Shown piece by piece: positions 43,060 through 51,471 of a stretch of DNA of 64,000 bases (positions are counted from its first letter, which is position 1; each line of letters begins with the position of its first letter). The notes beneath the pieces were generated by a model, which ran no database searches, was not told the origin of the DNA, and saw nothing but the letters and a program-made list of their open reading frames with translations. Both the position numbers and the translations under genes were made by a program. The stretch covers positions 62,001 to 126,000 of the forward strand of contig NZ_PYMC01000006.1 in assembly GCF_003026475.1 (NCBI RefSeq), read 5' to 3'. The stretch is from Photobacterium lipolyticum (GTDB lineage Bacteria; Pseudomonadota; Gammaproteobacteria; Enterobacterales; Vibrionaceae).

Positions 43060-43533
43060 TTAAGCGTTCAGCTTACTCTTTTTATCAGTATTTTGATCGT
43101 GGATTTCTGCATAGTTGTGCAGTAACTCGGTCAGTATTTTGACCCAGCCAAAGGCATTATCCGGGGCGGTATCAAGCAGCGACTCAACCTGCTCACAGTG
43201 TTCTTCCAGTGAAACGGCTTCTTCCAGATTGAAAGACAGGGCGTAGAAATGCCATAAGATCAGTCGGATCATGCGATCAGCATTTTGCTTTGCGTTCTCT
43301 GATTCGGAAAATGCACCTTTTACTTCACCTAATGCAATCGCCGTCATGCGTAACATGGCATCGAACTGCGCTGACTTCATGCGATCTTCGCTATCGATCT
43401 CTTCCTGATCGAAGGTGAATAGCTCTTGCATCACATCTTCCGGCACCATACGGCTGATAACTCGGAGACTGAACTCTTCCAGTTCATGACGTGGCATCGT
43501 TACCAGACAGTCAAATTTATAATCGCGTTCCAT
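43060..43533 (-). CDS. Conserved-looking cytoplasmic protein, divergent from mrcB
   Basis: ATG at 43533 (MERDYKFDCLVTMPRHELEEF) gives 157 residues. The longer frame to 43755 would overlap the mrcB start and adds unconvincing sequence. The protein is acidic and helical, with RVISRMVPEDVMQELFTFDQ, a central helix AMLRMTAIALGEVKGAFSE and ILTELLHNYAEIHD near the end. No family is recognised and no signal peptide is present. The pairing with mrcB may be positional only. Confidence 0.6.
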   Translation of the reverse strand: MERDYKFDCLVTMPRHELEEFSLRVISRMVPEDVMQELFTFDQEEIDSEDRMKSAQFDAMLRMTAIALGEVKGAFSESENAKQNADRMIRLILWHFYALSFNLEEAVSLEEHCEQVESLLDTAPDNAFGWVKILTELLHNYAEIHDQNTDKKSKLNA

Positions 43534-43738
43534 AGTTATTCTCAGCAGTTGGATCAACGGGCGCGTATTTTGAGGGATTTTTTCCTCCGTAGCAACCATT
43601 GACAGAGGCATGACACGCTTTGGTGGCTGTTTCTCTATCCTGATAAAAACAGATCTCACTGCCTGATCAATTTTATTGGGTGGCGAGAACCATTTATTAA
43701 CACTCAGAATGCTCTGAGTGGAGTTAGTACAGATCCCT

Positions 43739-46099
43739 ATGACGACATCAGACAAGCAAAAACAGCCTGAATCCGATCAAAAGCCGGAGTCAGAATTAAA
43801 GCCTGATCCGGTATTAAAGCAAGGCGCAGAAAACCAGCCACCGAGTAAACGAAAGTGGCTGAAATTGGGCTGCATTGGTGCCGTTATGTTCACTTCAATC
43901 AGTATGGTATGGATGGGGTTTTCACTTAACCAGACTGTGACGGATAAGTTTGAAGGGCAGTTGTGGCAACTGCCATCCATCGTGTATGCCCGCGAACTGA
44001 CTCTTCAGCCCGGTACGCCAATTCGCTATGAAGATTTGGTGAATGAGCTGGAAGTGTTGAAGTACCAGAAGGTTAACACGCCGCGTCGAAGTGGCGAATA
44101 TTCAACCGGACGACTGAAAGTTGAGTTTATCCGCCGTCCGTTTGAGTTTAAAGAAGGTAGCGAAGACCAGCGTCATGTGGTTGTGGAGTTTGATTACTCG
44201 GCGGTGAAACGTATTTATGAGGCAAAGACGCAGCGAGAATTAGGCTTTTTGCGTATTGAACCGAAAATGTTAGGCATGTTGGAAGCCCGAGCTGAAGAGC
44301 AACGTATTTACTTGCCGAAAGATGAAATGCCGGAGCCTTTGATTGATGCATTGATCGCAACGGAAGATCGGAATTTTTATCAGCACGATGGTGTCTCCCC
44401 GGTTGCCATTGGCCGTGCATTTTTGGCGAACTTGAAAGCAGGCCGCACGGTTCAGGGGGGAAGTACCCTGACTCAGCAGCTGGCAAAGAACTTGTTTTTG
44501 AGCAGCGAGCGCAGTTTATGGCGTAAATTTCGTGAAGCATATATGGCGTTGATCATTGATTATCGCTATGACAAAGATCAGATCCTCGATGCCTATCTTA
44601 ACCAGGTGTATCTGGCACAAAGTGGTGCCGATGCGGTCCATGGTTTTGCATTAGGGGCGCGATTCTATTTCGGGCGTCCGCTATCTGAGCTGCGAATTGA
44701 TCAGCAAGCCTTGTTGGTAGGGTTAGTAAAAGGGCCGTCGTATTATAATCCGTGGCGTTATCCTGAACGTGCAAAACAGCGACGTGATTTAGTGCTGAAA
44801 ATGATGCTTGATAATGGTCAGTTAGAGCAAGACGAGTATGATACCGCCATTAAACGCTCCCTCGGCGTGCAAGAGAAAGGACGGTTGGCAAATCGACAGC
44901 CCGCCTATTTTGAACAGCTTAAGTATGAACTTGAAGAAAATGTCGGCGATAACTACCAGCCAGGAAAAGGGCTGCGATTATTCACGTCGTTAGATCCGCT
45001 CTCGCAAGAAAAAGCAGAGCAAGCGGTACGAAATGCTATTCCTAAGCTTGAAAAACAGGCTGGAAAAGAGCTGGAAACGGCAATGGTGATTGCAGATAGA
45101 CGATCTGGTGAAATTCGAGCCATGGTTGGAGGGAGCCGTCCCGGTTATGCCGGTTTCAACCGGGCAATTGATGCCAAACGACCCATTGGATCTATTGTTA
45201 AACCCGCGATTTATCTTGCCGCTCTTGAACAGCCTGAGCGTTTTTCACTGGCGACCACGCTCCAAGATCGTCCGCTGACCCTGAAGGGGGCGAAAGGAGA
45301 GAACTGGTCACCGCGCAATTATGACCGGCAATATCATGGTGAGGTGCCGTTGTTTATGGCACTGGCGAAATCGTACAATATACCGACGGTCAATTTAGGC
45401 ATGGCGGTTGGTATAGACAATGTTATCGACACGATGGAAAAGCTAGGTATCGATCGTAAAGAAGTACCTAAATTGCCATCGATGTTACTGGGTGCGTTTA
45501 CCTTAACGCCGCTGGAAGTGACTCAGATGTACCAGACCATTGCCAGTGGCGGTCATAAAGCTAATCTGACCGCATTAACTGCAGTTACCGATAGTGAAGG
45601 TAATGTGCTTTATCAAAACTGGCCGAAATCATCACCTGCTGTATCAGAACAAGCTGCCTGGCTGACCATGTACAGTATGCAAAAAGTGGTGAGTCTGGGT
45701 ACCGGACGTTACCTGAATACCCAGTTCGCATCGTCGCGTTTGGCCGGAAAGACGGGTACGTCTGATGATGGTCGTGATAGTTGGTATGTCGGTGTGGATG
45801 GTCGTGAGGTCGTCACTGTCTGGATGGGCCGGGACGATAATAAAAGTGTCAATTTAACAGGATCTTCTGGCGCATTGCGTTTATATGCCGATTATATTCA
45901 GCGCCGTGATCCTGAAGCGCTAGTTCTGCGCCGGCCCGCAAAGGTCACTGATTTTTCCTATCGCCAGTCTCAGAGCGGCAGCTTTTCTCAAAGCTGCCTC
46001 GGTCAAACTAAACTGCCCGCCTGGGATCCAAACGGTCGCTTAAAACCCAGCTGCGTGAATAATGTTGAACGTTTCTTCCAGCAGTTATTAGACTGGTAA
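43739..46099 (+). CDS. mrcB: Bifunctional penicillin-binding protein 1b
   Basis: An inner-membrane peptidoglycan synthase of about 786 residues. After a Lys/Pro-rich cytoplasmic tail and membrane segment (LGCIGAVMFTSISMVWMGF) comes a UB2H-like region. The GT51 glycosyltransferase has ALIATEDRNFYQHDGVSP and VQGGSTLTQQLAKNLFL. The transpeptidase has the SxxK motif in RPIGSIVKPAIY, SxN in LAKSYNIPTVNLG and KTG in LAGKTGTSDDGRDSW. The missing C-terminal extension of E. coli PBP1b accounts for the shorter length. The start is ATG 43739, with GTG 43718 as alternative. Flanked by inverted R2 copies. Confidence 0.94.
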   Translation: MTTSDKQKQPESDQKPESELKPDPVLKQGAENQPPSKRKWLKLGCIGAVMFTSISMVWMGFSLNQTVTDKFEGQLWQLPSIVYARELTLQPGTPIRYEDLVNELEVLKYQKVNTPRRSGEYSTGRLKVEFIRRPFEFKEGSEDQRHVVVEFDYSAVKRIYEAKTQRELGFLRIEPKMLGMLEARAEEQRIYLPKDEMPEPLIDALIATEDRNFYQHDGVSPVAIGRAFLANLKAGRTVQGGSTLTQQLAKNLFLSSERSLWRKFREAYMALIIDYRYDKDQILDAYLNQVYLAQSGADAVHGFALGARFYFGRPLSELRIDQQALLVGLVKGPSYYNPWRYPERAKQRRDLVLKMMLDNGQLEQDEYDTAIKRSLGVQEKGRLANRQPAYFEQLKYELEENVGDNYQPGKGLRLFTSLDPLSQEKAEQAVRNAIPKLEKQAGKELETAMVIADRRSGEIRAMVGGSRPGYAGFNRAIDAKRPIGSIVKPAIYLAALEQPERFSLATTLQDRPLTLKGAKGENWSPRNYDRQYHGEVPLFMALAKSYNIPTVNLGMAVGIDNVIDTMEKLGIDRKEVPKLPSMLLGAFTLTPLEVTQMYQTIASGGHKANLTALTAVTDSEGNVLYQNWPKSSPAVSEQAAWLTMYSMQKVVSLGTGRYLNTQFASSRLAGKTGTSDDGRDSWYVGVDGREVVTVWMGRDDNKSVNLTGSSGALRLYADYIQRRDPEALVLRRPAKVTDFSYRQSQSGSFSQSCLGQTKLPAWDPNGRLKPSCVNNVERFFQQLLDW

Positions 46100-46121
46100 T
46101 TTTTAGTTCAAATTAGTTAGG

Positions 46122-46306
46122 GCCTGTTTCACATAAATTATGAATCGTTGAAGCTCCAAATACGTCATCCCGGAATCGAGGAACGAGATATCCGGGATCC
46201 AGTTCTTACCGTCTGTGCCTTAGATTCCGTATAAGTTCGTTCCTCACTTTACGGAATGACGATGTTTGCTGACTGAACTCATCAAAACTTCTGTGATGAA
46301 GTACTA
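46122..46306 (+). repeat. R2 MITE-like repeat, copy b
   Basis: About 185 bp in plus orientation: ATAAATTATGAATCGTTGAAG, GTCATCCCGGAATCGAGG, GAGATATCCGGGATCC, CCTTAGATTCCGTATAAG, CACTTTACGGAATGACG, ending CTTCTGTGATGAAGTACTA. It is the inverse of copy a, so the two flank the 43.0-46.1 kb segment. Confidence 0.9.
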
Positions 46307-46391
46307 ATAAAGAGGTTTTATGAAAAAAGGCCAACTTACGTTAGAATAGCCAGCTTTTCATGATCCTAAACTGACGTAGACGAACTTAGCC

Positions 46392-46934
46392 ATGCGATTA
46401 TTAAAATCTTCAGTGCATCCTGATATCGAAAATCTGGATGCTAGTATTTTCCACCGTAAGGCTGCCCGTGGCATTATCTTGAATGGTGAAGATATTTTGA
46501 TGCTATACACCGCGCGTTACCATGACTATACCCTGCCCGGTGGTGGGATAGATGATGGTGAAGATGCTGTAGCGGGTCTGATCCGTGAGCTTGAGGAAGA
46601 AACGGGTGCGCAAAATATCCGAGATATTAAAGAATTTGGTTTATATGAAGAATATCGCCCTTGGCATAAGCCTGAGCACGATATCGTTCATATGGAGTCT
46701 TACTGTTTTGTGTGTACGATTGATGCTGAGTTAGGTGAAACGCGGCTTGAAGATTACGAAATCAAAAACGGCATGAAGCCTGTCTGGATGAATATCTATG
46801 ATGCGATTGCACATAATGAAGACACCATGGCGAACAGTGAGAAGAAAGGCATGTCGATTGAACGCGAAACATTCTTGCTTAAATTGATTGCAGAAGAACT
46901 TCTGCCGCCGTTTGCGTTAAAACAAGCGAGCTAG
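46392..46934 (+). CDS. Nudix hydrolase
   Basis: A 180-residue member of the Nudix family, which hydrolyses nucleoside diphosphates linked to another moiety. The full Nudix box is present, beginning GGGIDDGEDAVAGL and ending with the catalytic helix RELEEETG (about residues 50-72). The N-terminal strand HRKAARGIILNGEDILMLYTAR is typical. Substrate is unknown; mutagenic or signalling nucleotides are possible. The TAG stop codon (46932-46934) is formed by the first bases of an adjoining R2 element, so the last residues of the protein may have been changed by the insertion. Confidence 0.88.
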   Translation: MRLLKSSVHPDIENLDASIFHRKAARGIILNGEDILMLYTARYHDYTLPGGGIDDGEDAVAGLIRELEEETGAQNIRDIKEFGLYEEYRPWHKPEHDIVHMESYCFVCTIDAELGETRLEDYEIKNGMKPVWMNIYDAIAHNEDTMANSEKKGMSIERETFLLKLIAEELLPPFALKQAS

Positions 46935-47119
46935 TATTCTTTCACGTAAGTTATGAATCGTTGAAGCTCCAAAACATGTCATCCCGGAATAGAGGAACGA
47001 GATATCCGGGATCCAGTTCTAATTGTGTGCGCCTTAGATTCCGTATAAGTTCGTTCCTTACTTTACGGAATGACGAACCGTGGTGACGATGCGCATCAAA
47101 ACTTCTGTGATGAAGTACT
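46932..47119 (+). repeat. R2 MITE-like repeat, copy c
   Basis: About 188 bp: TAGTATTCTTTCACG end, TTATGAATCGTTGAAGC, GTCATCCCGGAATAGAGG, GAGATATCCGGGATCC, CCTTAGATTCCGTATAAG, ACTTTACGGAATGACG and CTTCTGTGATGAAGTACT. The two termini (TAGTA-T-TTTCA and TGATGAAGTACT) are imperfect inverted repeats. It begins with the stop codon of the Nudix gene. Confidence 0.9.
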
Positions 47120-47148
47120 TGCTGTTAATAAAGACTATACTTGATAAG

Positions 47149-47172
47149 AACCTGCGAAAGCAGGTTTTTTTA
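47149..47172 (+). terminator. Intrinsic terminator with GAAA tetraloop
   Basis: AACCTGC and GCAGGTT pair around GAAA, followed by a T-run. It lies between the R2 copy and yceI and would end transcription of the Nudix gene. Confidence 0.85.
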
Positions 47173-47238
47173 TCGCTGTCGTTTGTGTTTTTTACCTATA
47201 TTGATCAAATCAGAAAGCCAAAAATAGGAACATTCTTG

Positions 47239-47838
47239 ATGAGAGTACATCATGTATTGATCACTACCTGTGCATTGTTAGCTGGGCTACCCGCGATGGT
47301 ATTTGCTGATTGGACGTTGGATAATACACTGTCGAATGTCAATTTCTTATCTGTGAAAAATGCGGCGGTGACAGAAATTCATCAATTCAGAAACTTAAGC
47401 GGATCGGTATCTGACAGTGGTAATGTGACCGTTTCGATTGATCTTACCAGTGTCGATACACTGATCCCTGTTCGTGATGAACGCATGAATAATATGCTAT
47501 TTGAAACAGAGCTATTTCCAGTAGCCACGCTTATGGCGCAAGTCGATAACGCGGCGTTAGTGGCTCTCAAACCGGGTCAAACGATGTCTCTGGAAGCTGA
47601 GGTTGATCTGGACCTTCATGGCAAGAAGCAGCTTTTAGTTGCACATTTGCAAGTGATTGGATTAGAGAATGGTGGGCTTCTTGTTAACACCACTAAGCCT
47701 GTGGTGATCGACAGCAAAAACTTTGAGTTAGATAAAGGGGTGAAAGCACTGCAGACTATTGCGAAGCTAAACTCTATCGCGACGAGTGTCCCGGTTAATG
47801 TCCGGCTCATGTTTGTGAAGAACACAAAGAACGAGTAA
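47239..47838 (+). CDS. YceI-family periplasmic protein
   Basis: ATG 47239 with AGGAA eight bases upstream gives 199 residues; the longer frame from 47080 runs through the terminator and repeat and is rejected. A signal peptide (MRVHHVLITTCALLAGLPAMVFA) precedes DWTLDNTLSNVNFLSVKNAAVTEIHQF, the typical YceI start. The lipocalin-like body has VSIDLTSVDTLIPVRDERM. YceI proteins bind polyisoprenoid-type lipids in the periplasm, and their physiological role is mostly unknown. Confidence 0.88.
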   Translation: MRVHHVLITTCALLAGLPAMVFADWTLDNTLSNVNFLSVKNAAVTEIHQFRNLSGSVSDSGNVTVSIDLTSVDTLIPVRDERMNNMLFETELFPVATLMAQVDNAALVALKPGQTMSLEAEVDLDLHGKKQLLVAHLQVIGLENGGLLVNTTKPVVIDSKNFELDKGVKALQTIAKLNSIATSVPVNVRLMFVKNTKNE

Positions 47839-47928
47839 CAACACCGTTTTGAACGGGCTTAACGTATTGCAATCGGTGTTAAGATCTAAGATCCTGTAGT
47901 CAGTTAGGTCGTAAAGGTTGCTTAAGCG

Positions 47929-48144
47929 ATGTTTGAAAAAGAACATTTGGTAAAGCTCGCGAATGTCAAAATGCCGTTTGGTAAATACAGTGGTCGGGTA
48001 ATAATTGATTTGCCAGAAGAGTACTTGCTGTGGTTTCGAAAGCAGGGTTTTCCAGAGGGTGAGCTGGGGACGCTGATGGCATTGGCTTTAGAGTTCAAAA
48101 TTGAAGGCTTAGAGTCAGTAATACGCCCGTTAAAACGTGATTAG
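47929..48144 (+). CDS. DUF3820 small protein
   Basis: A 71-residue protein matching DUF3820: MPFGKYSGRVIIDLPEEYL, WFRKQGFPEGELGTLMALAL and a C-terminal EGLESVIRPLKRD. The MPFGKY motif is also found in exonuclease-related proteins, but no catalytic domain is present here. Cytoplasmic; role unknown. It is followed by a bidirectional terminator shared with the facing DUF3010 gene. Confidence 0.85.
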   Translation: MFEKEHLVKLANVKMPFGKYSGRVIIDLPEEYLLWFRKQGFPEGELGTLMALALEFKIEGLESVIRPLKRD

Positions 48145-48191
48145 AGCTGCTGCCAGAGCGTGTTAGATAAAAAGAGCCTAGTATCAAATTG

Positions 48192-48223
48192 AAAAAGGGT
48201 AAAGCGTTGGCTTTACCCTTTTT
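48192..48223. terminator. Bidirectional intrinsic terminator
   Basis: A perfect 14-bp stem (AAAAAGGGTAAAGC with its complement) around GTTG. It lies between the convergent DUF3820 and DUF3010 genes. Confidence 0.9.
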
Positions 48224-48254
48224 GCTAACTCGAGCCAGCTAATCCCGATTGGAA

Positions 48255-48677
48255 TTATTTGCCCATGTAAGCGTAGCCCGTAGTAAACGCAGCTTCCTGG
48301 AACTGGCGCAGACCAGTACTGCGGAAGTCGATCGCCAATGGATTACGCTTCAGTTTTTGTTTGATTTCAGCGCTGCTGATGAAGTCAACATCTAAGCCAT
48401 CGATAAGCTGGATAGCCGCTTCCATTTTGAAACCGGTTGCACTGCCTGCAAATTTACCACGGGTTTCACGAGTGCGGATCACGACACGTTCAACCTTGTA
48501 ATCATCCAATAGTTTTTTGAATGCGAATTGGAAATCTCTCATTTGTTCATTATCGAGAGAATCTTGCATGATGAACTTCTGAGTACGGCACTGAGGAATA
48601 TCAAACAGACCATTTTGTAGAGACAGAAGGCAAATGATTGCCTCGTTGCTTCTTAGCTCAACTGCACAAACTTTCAT
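48255..48677 (-). CDS. DUF3010 protein
   Basis: A 140-residue protein matching DUF3010, common in Vibrionales and Shewanella: MKVCAVELRSNEAIICLL, VVIRTRETRGKFAGSATGFK and FRSTGLRQFQEAAFTTGYAY. The first strand and overall alternation resemble an RNase H-like fold, as in RuvC-type proteins (inference). No signal peptide. Function unknown. Confidence 0.82.
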   Translation of the reverse strand: MKVCAVELRSNEAIICLLSLQNGLFDIPQCRTQKFIMQDSLDNEQMRDFQFAFKKLLDDYKVERVVIRTRETRGKFAGSATGFKMEAAIQLIDGLDVDFISSAEIKQKLKRNPLAIDFRSTGLRQFQEAAFTTGYAYMGK

Positions 48678-48861
48678 GTAAACACCTAATCATTTTATTA
48701 ACCAGTTATTGTAGGCTAAAACACCGTCCCTTGTTAGACTTTCATGCGATTTTTAAACAAAAATTTTCAATTATCGAATCTAAGCATGTGCTTGTTTTTT
48801 TGCTCGCATTGGCGAGTCGATGCAAAATAGATTTCTAGTACCTTGACTCATTAATTATGAT

Positions 48862-49076
48862 TGATTGAACAGATTAGTTTTTATCTATGAAGCCAAACTG
48901 TCGTCATCCTCGAAATCGCTTAATGCTGATCTTTTCATTATCGATTGGGTTTATAGCAGCGATTATCGGGGATCCACAGTCCACTGAACCTTCCGTGCAT
49001 GATGGATCCCTGATAACCGCCACGTAAGTTTTGAGAAAGCTTACTAGTTCAGTGTTCGGCGGTTTCTGAGATGACG
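48862..49076 (-). repeat. R3 intergenic repeat element, copy 2
   Basis: About 215 bp in opposite orientation to copy 1 at 27027-27255. On the minus strand it reads ACCGCC, GGCGGTTAT-CAGGGATCC, ATCATGCACGGAAGGTTC, GTGGATCCCCGATAATCGC, then ATGAAAAGATCAGCATTAAG, and ends in a TGTTCAATCA terminus. Shared TGATTGAACAGAT ends suggest terminal inverted repeats. It lies in the DUF3010-ygjP gap, which otherwise holds nothing recognisable. Confidence 0.75.
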
Positions 49077-49141
49077 GACTTCGTAAGTACTCGTTGAACG
49101 ACGGTCATTGGCTGGCTTAAGTAGTGGCCTTGTAACAGAGG

Positions 49142-49648
49142 TCAAGAATAAATAGGGCCAGTCATTTCTAGCTGGGTCAGGTATAATCGCATATCGAATT
49201 CAAGTTGATGATAATTAGGCTCCATGTGGCAGCAGAGCTGATAAAAAGCTTTGTTATGTTCCTTTTCTTTTAAATGTGCGAGTTCATGAACTGCAATCAT
49301 ACGCAAAAAGGGAAGAGGAGCATTTTTGAAGACGCTAGCAATACGGATCTCATGCTTTGCTTTCAACTTCCCGCCTTGAATACGGGAGACAAAAGTATGC
49401 AGGCCCAAGGCGTGATGAATGACATTGATTTTATTATCGTAATTCACTTTATTGATCGGGGCTGATTTCTTTAAGTATTGGTTTTTTATATCAATAACAA
49501 AATCATATAACGCCTTTTCCGTTTTGACATTGTGTGTGTCGGGATATTTCTTCAGCAAGAACGACGCCAGCTTCTGATCATCGATCAGTTTTTGTACCTG
49601 CTCGGTTAAATGTATAGGATAGCCTTGGAGGTATTTAAATTCTGGCAT
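49142..49648 (-). CDS. YgjP-like zinc metallopeptidase
   Basis: A 168-residue protein with the zincin signature IAVHELAHLKEKEHNKAFYQ, followed by LCCHMEPNYHQLE, characteristic of YgjP/WLM-type gluzincins: two histidines and the glutamate of HELAH, with a third ligand in KEHNKAF. There is no signal peptide, so it is cytoplasmic. Relatives in this clan process ubiquitin-like or DNA-linked proteins, but bacterial YgjP has no settled role. Confidence 0.85.
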   Translation of the reverse strand: MPEFKYLQGYPIHLTEQVQKLIDDQKLASFLLKKYPDTHNVKTEKALYDFVIDIKNQYLKKSAPINKVNYDNKINVIHHALGLHTFVSRIQGGKLKAKHEIRIASVFKNAPLPFLRMIAVHELAHLKEKEHNKAFYQLCCHMEPNYHQLEFDMRLYLTQLEMTGPIYS

Positions 49649-49872
49649 TGTGAAAATCTCTAAACTAACAAAGAAAAGCGCGAACTGATTCTATAAGCCT
49701 TACACTGGTGTGGCAATATAATCATACTATTTCATTTCGTGCCATTTCTAGCGTTTTTACCAATGACATCATCGCCGCTATCGATAATAGGCATTCTAAC
49801 AATGGAAATGCCATATATATCAAATCTACGATCTTCTGATATTCTACTGGACTATGTTAAAAGGAGTCAGGA

Positions 49873-50325
49873 ATGTATCTGAAATTGCCGCCGCCACTAG
49901 TATTGCTGATAACATTGGCTGGGATGTATTTTCTTGCGATATATTGGCCTTTATGGTCTTTTTCGTTTGCAGGTCAGCAGGTTATTGTACTTTTACTGTG
50001 CTTGATTGGGGCCATATTAGGTTTGGCTAGTATCGTATCGTTCGCTAAAGCTCGCACTACAGTCGATCCTCACAGGCCCCAAAAAGCGACGCGTTTGGTG
50101 ACAACCGGGATTTATCATTTTTCACGAAATCCGATGTATCTATGTTTAGCTGTACTACTTGTTGCTGCTTTTATCTATTTTGGCGCTATTTCTAGTCTGG
50201 TGATGATTCCATTATTTGTCTTTTATATGAATAACTTTCAGATAGAACCGGAAGAAGAAGTGCTATCTGAGCTCTTCGGCGATGAATATCAACAATATTG
50301 TACTCAGGTGAGGCGCTGGTGTTAG
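49873..50325 (+). CDS. Isoprenylcysteine carboxyl methyltransferase-family membrane protein
   Basis: A 150-residue integral membrane protein with about four membrane segments. The C-terminal TTGIYHFSRNPMYLCL and the EEEVLSELFGDEYQQYCTQVRRW tail match the ICMT/PEMT family, which uses SAM to methylate lipids or prenylated cysteines. The acceptor in bacteria is mostly unknown. AAAAGGAG precedes the ATG. Convergent with relV1. Confidence 0.85.
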   Translation: MYLKLPPPLVLLITLAGMYFLAIYWPLWSFSFAGQQVIVLLLCLIGAILGLASIVSFAKARTTVDPHRPQKATRLVTTGIYHFSRNPMYLCLAVLLVAAFIYFGAISSLVMIPLFVFYMNNFQIEPEEEVLSELFGDEYQQYCTQVRRWC

Positions 50326-50351
50326 GTATGATGGTGTAGAAAAATTCGGAA

Positions 50352-50380
50352 TAAGTGGCCAGATTTACCTGACCACTTTA
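50352..50380. terminator. Hairpin between convergent genes
   Basis: TAAGTGG-CAG and CTG-CCACTTTA pair with one internal mismatch, followed by a weak T-rich stretch. It probably ends both facing genes. Confidence 0.5.
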
Positions 50381-50398
50381 TAGCTCTTTGAGCTGATA

Positions 50399-51181
50399 TT
50401 AACTCGCCATGGCTTCAGGTCGCAGGTAATGCTGCCATGCATCTTGATAGAGATTTAGTGATTTTGTACGTAACTGGGCAATCTGAGCCAGCTCGAATTC
50501 TGATAACGTACGGTCGTTTTTCAGGCCTATGCGTTCGATAGTCTGAATTTGTTCATAGATCTCATGTTCAGCACCATTTTTAATGGTAGAAATAGCATCT
50601 AAATGAAGCTGAATTTCGGCCACCATCTGGCTCTTGGGAAGGCGCACCAGCATTTTTAAATCCCGATAACCAGAAGCAGTCGGTGATTTAAAACGGTTTT
50701 TAACTGCGACGACAGAGACTTCGTTATTTAATAATTCAAATGCCTGTACAAGGCCCGGAATGTCTGTAGCCACTAATGAACAACGCGCCAGATCGGTAAT
50801 TTTGTGCGCTTCACCTTTCAGCTCAGTATCGATTTTCTGTTTTGCGCGGTGTTCTGATTTAACACCAGGAATAATGGGTTGAGTGTTCGTGACTAAGGCA
50901 ACCTCACTCATTAATGTTTCGAGCTCTAGCTGGGCAAGTGTTGCAGCCTGATATAACTGTGTAAAATCACGATAAGGTTGAGCTATGTCGGCTTCTTTCC
51001 AGCTATCAATACTGTATAAACCGCTTAAGCTACGTTGAAATGATTTTTTACTTTCTTGTGTCTGTTGAGAAAAAAGTACGTATTCAGATTCTAAATGGCT
51101 TGTTTGTGGGGCAGCGACAGAGCTACGGCTAAAAACAAAAAGAAGCACAAAACAAGTACGAACAACTGCTTTCATATCCAT
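50399..51181 (-). CDS. relV: RelV-like small alarmone synthetase, paralogue 1
   Basis: A 260-residue RelA/SpoT-synthetase-domain protein. Matching elements are R-A-K near residue 112, ITDLARCSLVATDI (Asp130 and Arg133), KNRFKSPTASGYRDLKMLVRLP, where Tyr172 corresponds to the GYxS/GYRD base-stacking tyrosine, and VAEIQLHLDAIS with Glu189. These fall one residue from positions reported essential in V. cholerae RelV (D129, R132, E188; recalled). RelV makes (p)ppGpp. Unexpectedly, residues 1-24 (MDMKAVVRTCFVLLFVFSRSS) look like a signal peptide. AGGAG lies seven bases before the ATG. A paralogue follows upstream at 51466-52248. Confidence 0.78.
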   Translation of the reverse strand: MDMKAVVRTCFVLLFVFSRSSVAAPQTSHLESEYVLFSQQTQESKKSFQRSLSGLYSIDSWKEADIAQPYRDFTQLYQAATLAQLELETLMSEVALVTNTQPIIPGVKSEHRAKQKIDTELKGEAHKITDLARCSLVATDIPGLVQAFELLNNEVSVVAVKNRFKSPTASGYRDLKMLVRLPKSQMVAEIQLHLDAISTIKNGAEHEIYEQIQTIERIGLKNDRTLSEFELAQIAQLRTKSLNLYQDAWQHYLRPEAMAS

Positions 51182-51380
51182 TAAACAACTCCTGTGATGC
51201 CTGCATGTAGCAAGTTGGCATCAGCAACATACGGGTATAAACGGTGGCGTTAAAGGTGTCGTATGCGCTTCGTTGTTTTCTATCTGGAGCTTGTTTATGT
51301 GTGTAGCTTAACTGTGAACATAACCATAGCAGCCTAACCTGAACCCAAGATGAATTTTCCCATGTTTTTAAGAAATGTTA

Positions 51381-51471
51381 GGGCTGGATCCCGGATATCT
51401 CGTTCCTCGATTCCGGGATGACATGTCTAGGTGCTTCAACTATTCATAATTTATTTGAAAGAGTACTAGCT
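51381..51471 (-). repeat. R2 MITE-like repeat, partial copy d
   Basis: Half an R2 element read on the minus strand: TAGTACTCTTTCA end, ATAAATTATGAATAGTTGAAG, GTCATCCCGGAATCGAGG and GAGATATCCGGGATCC, ending at about 51381. The distal half is missing. Its terminal TAG is the stop codon of relV paralogue 2. Confidence 0.85.

Noticed and set aside
43534..43755. N-terminal extension of the gene divergent from mrcB
   Set aside because: Would overlap the mrcB start; the ATG at 43533 gives a coherent protein.
42784..47119. Insertion sequences with transposase
   Set aside because: The repeats here are under 200 bp and contain no coding frame, so they are non-autonomous at most.
47080..47238. Upstream extension of the yceI frame
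   Set aside because: Runs through part of an R2 repeat and an intrinsic terminator and lies before the obvious signal peptide.
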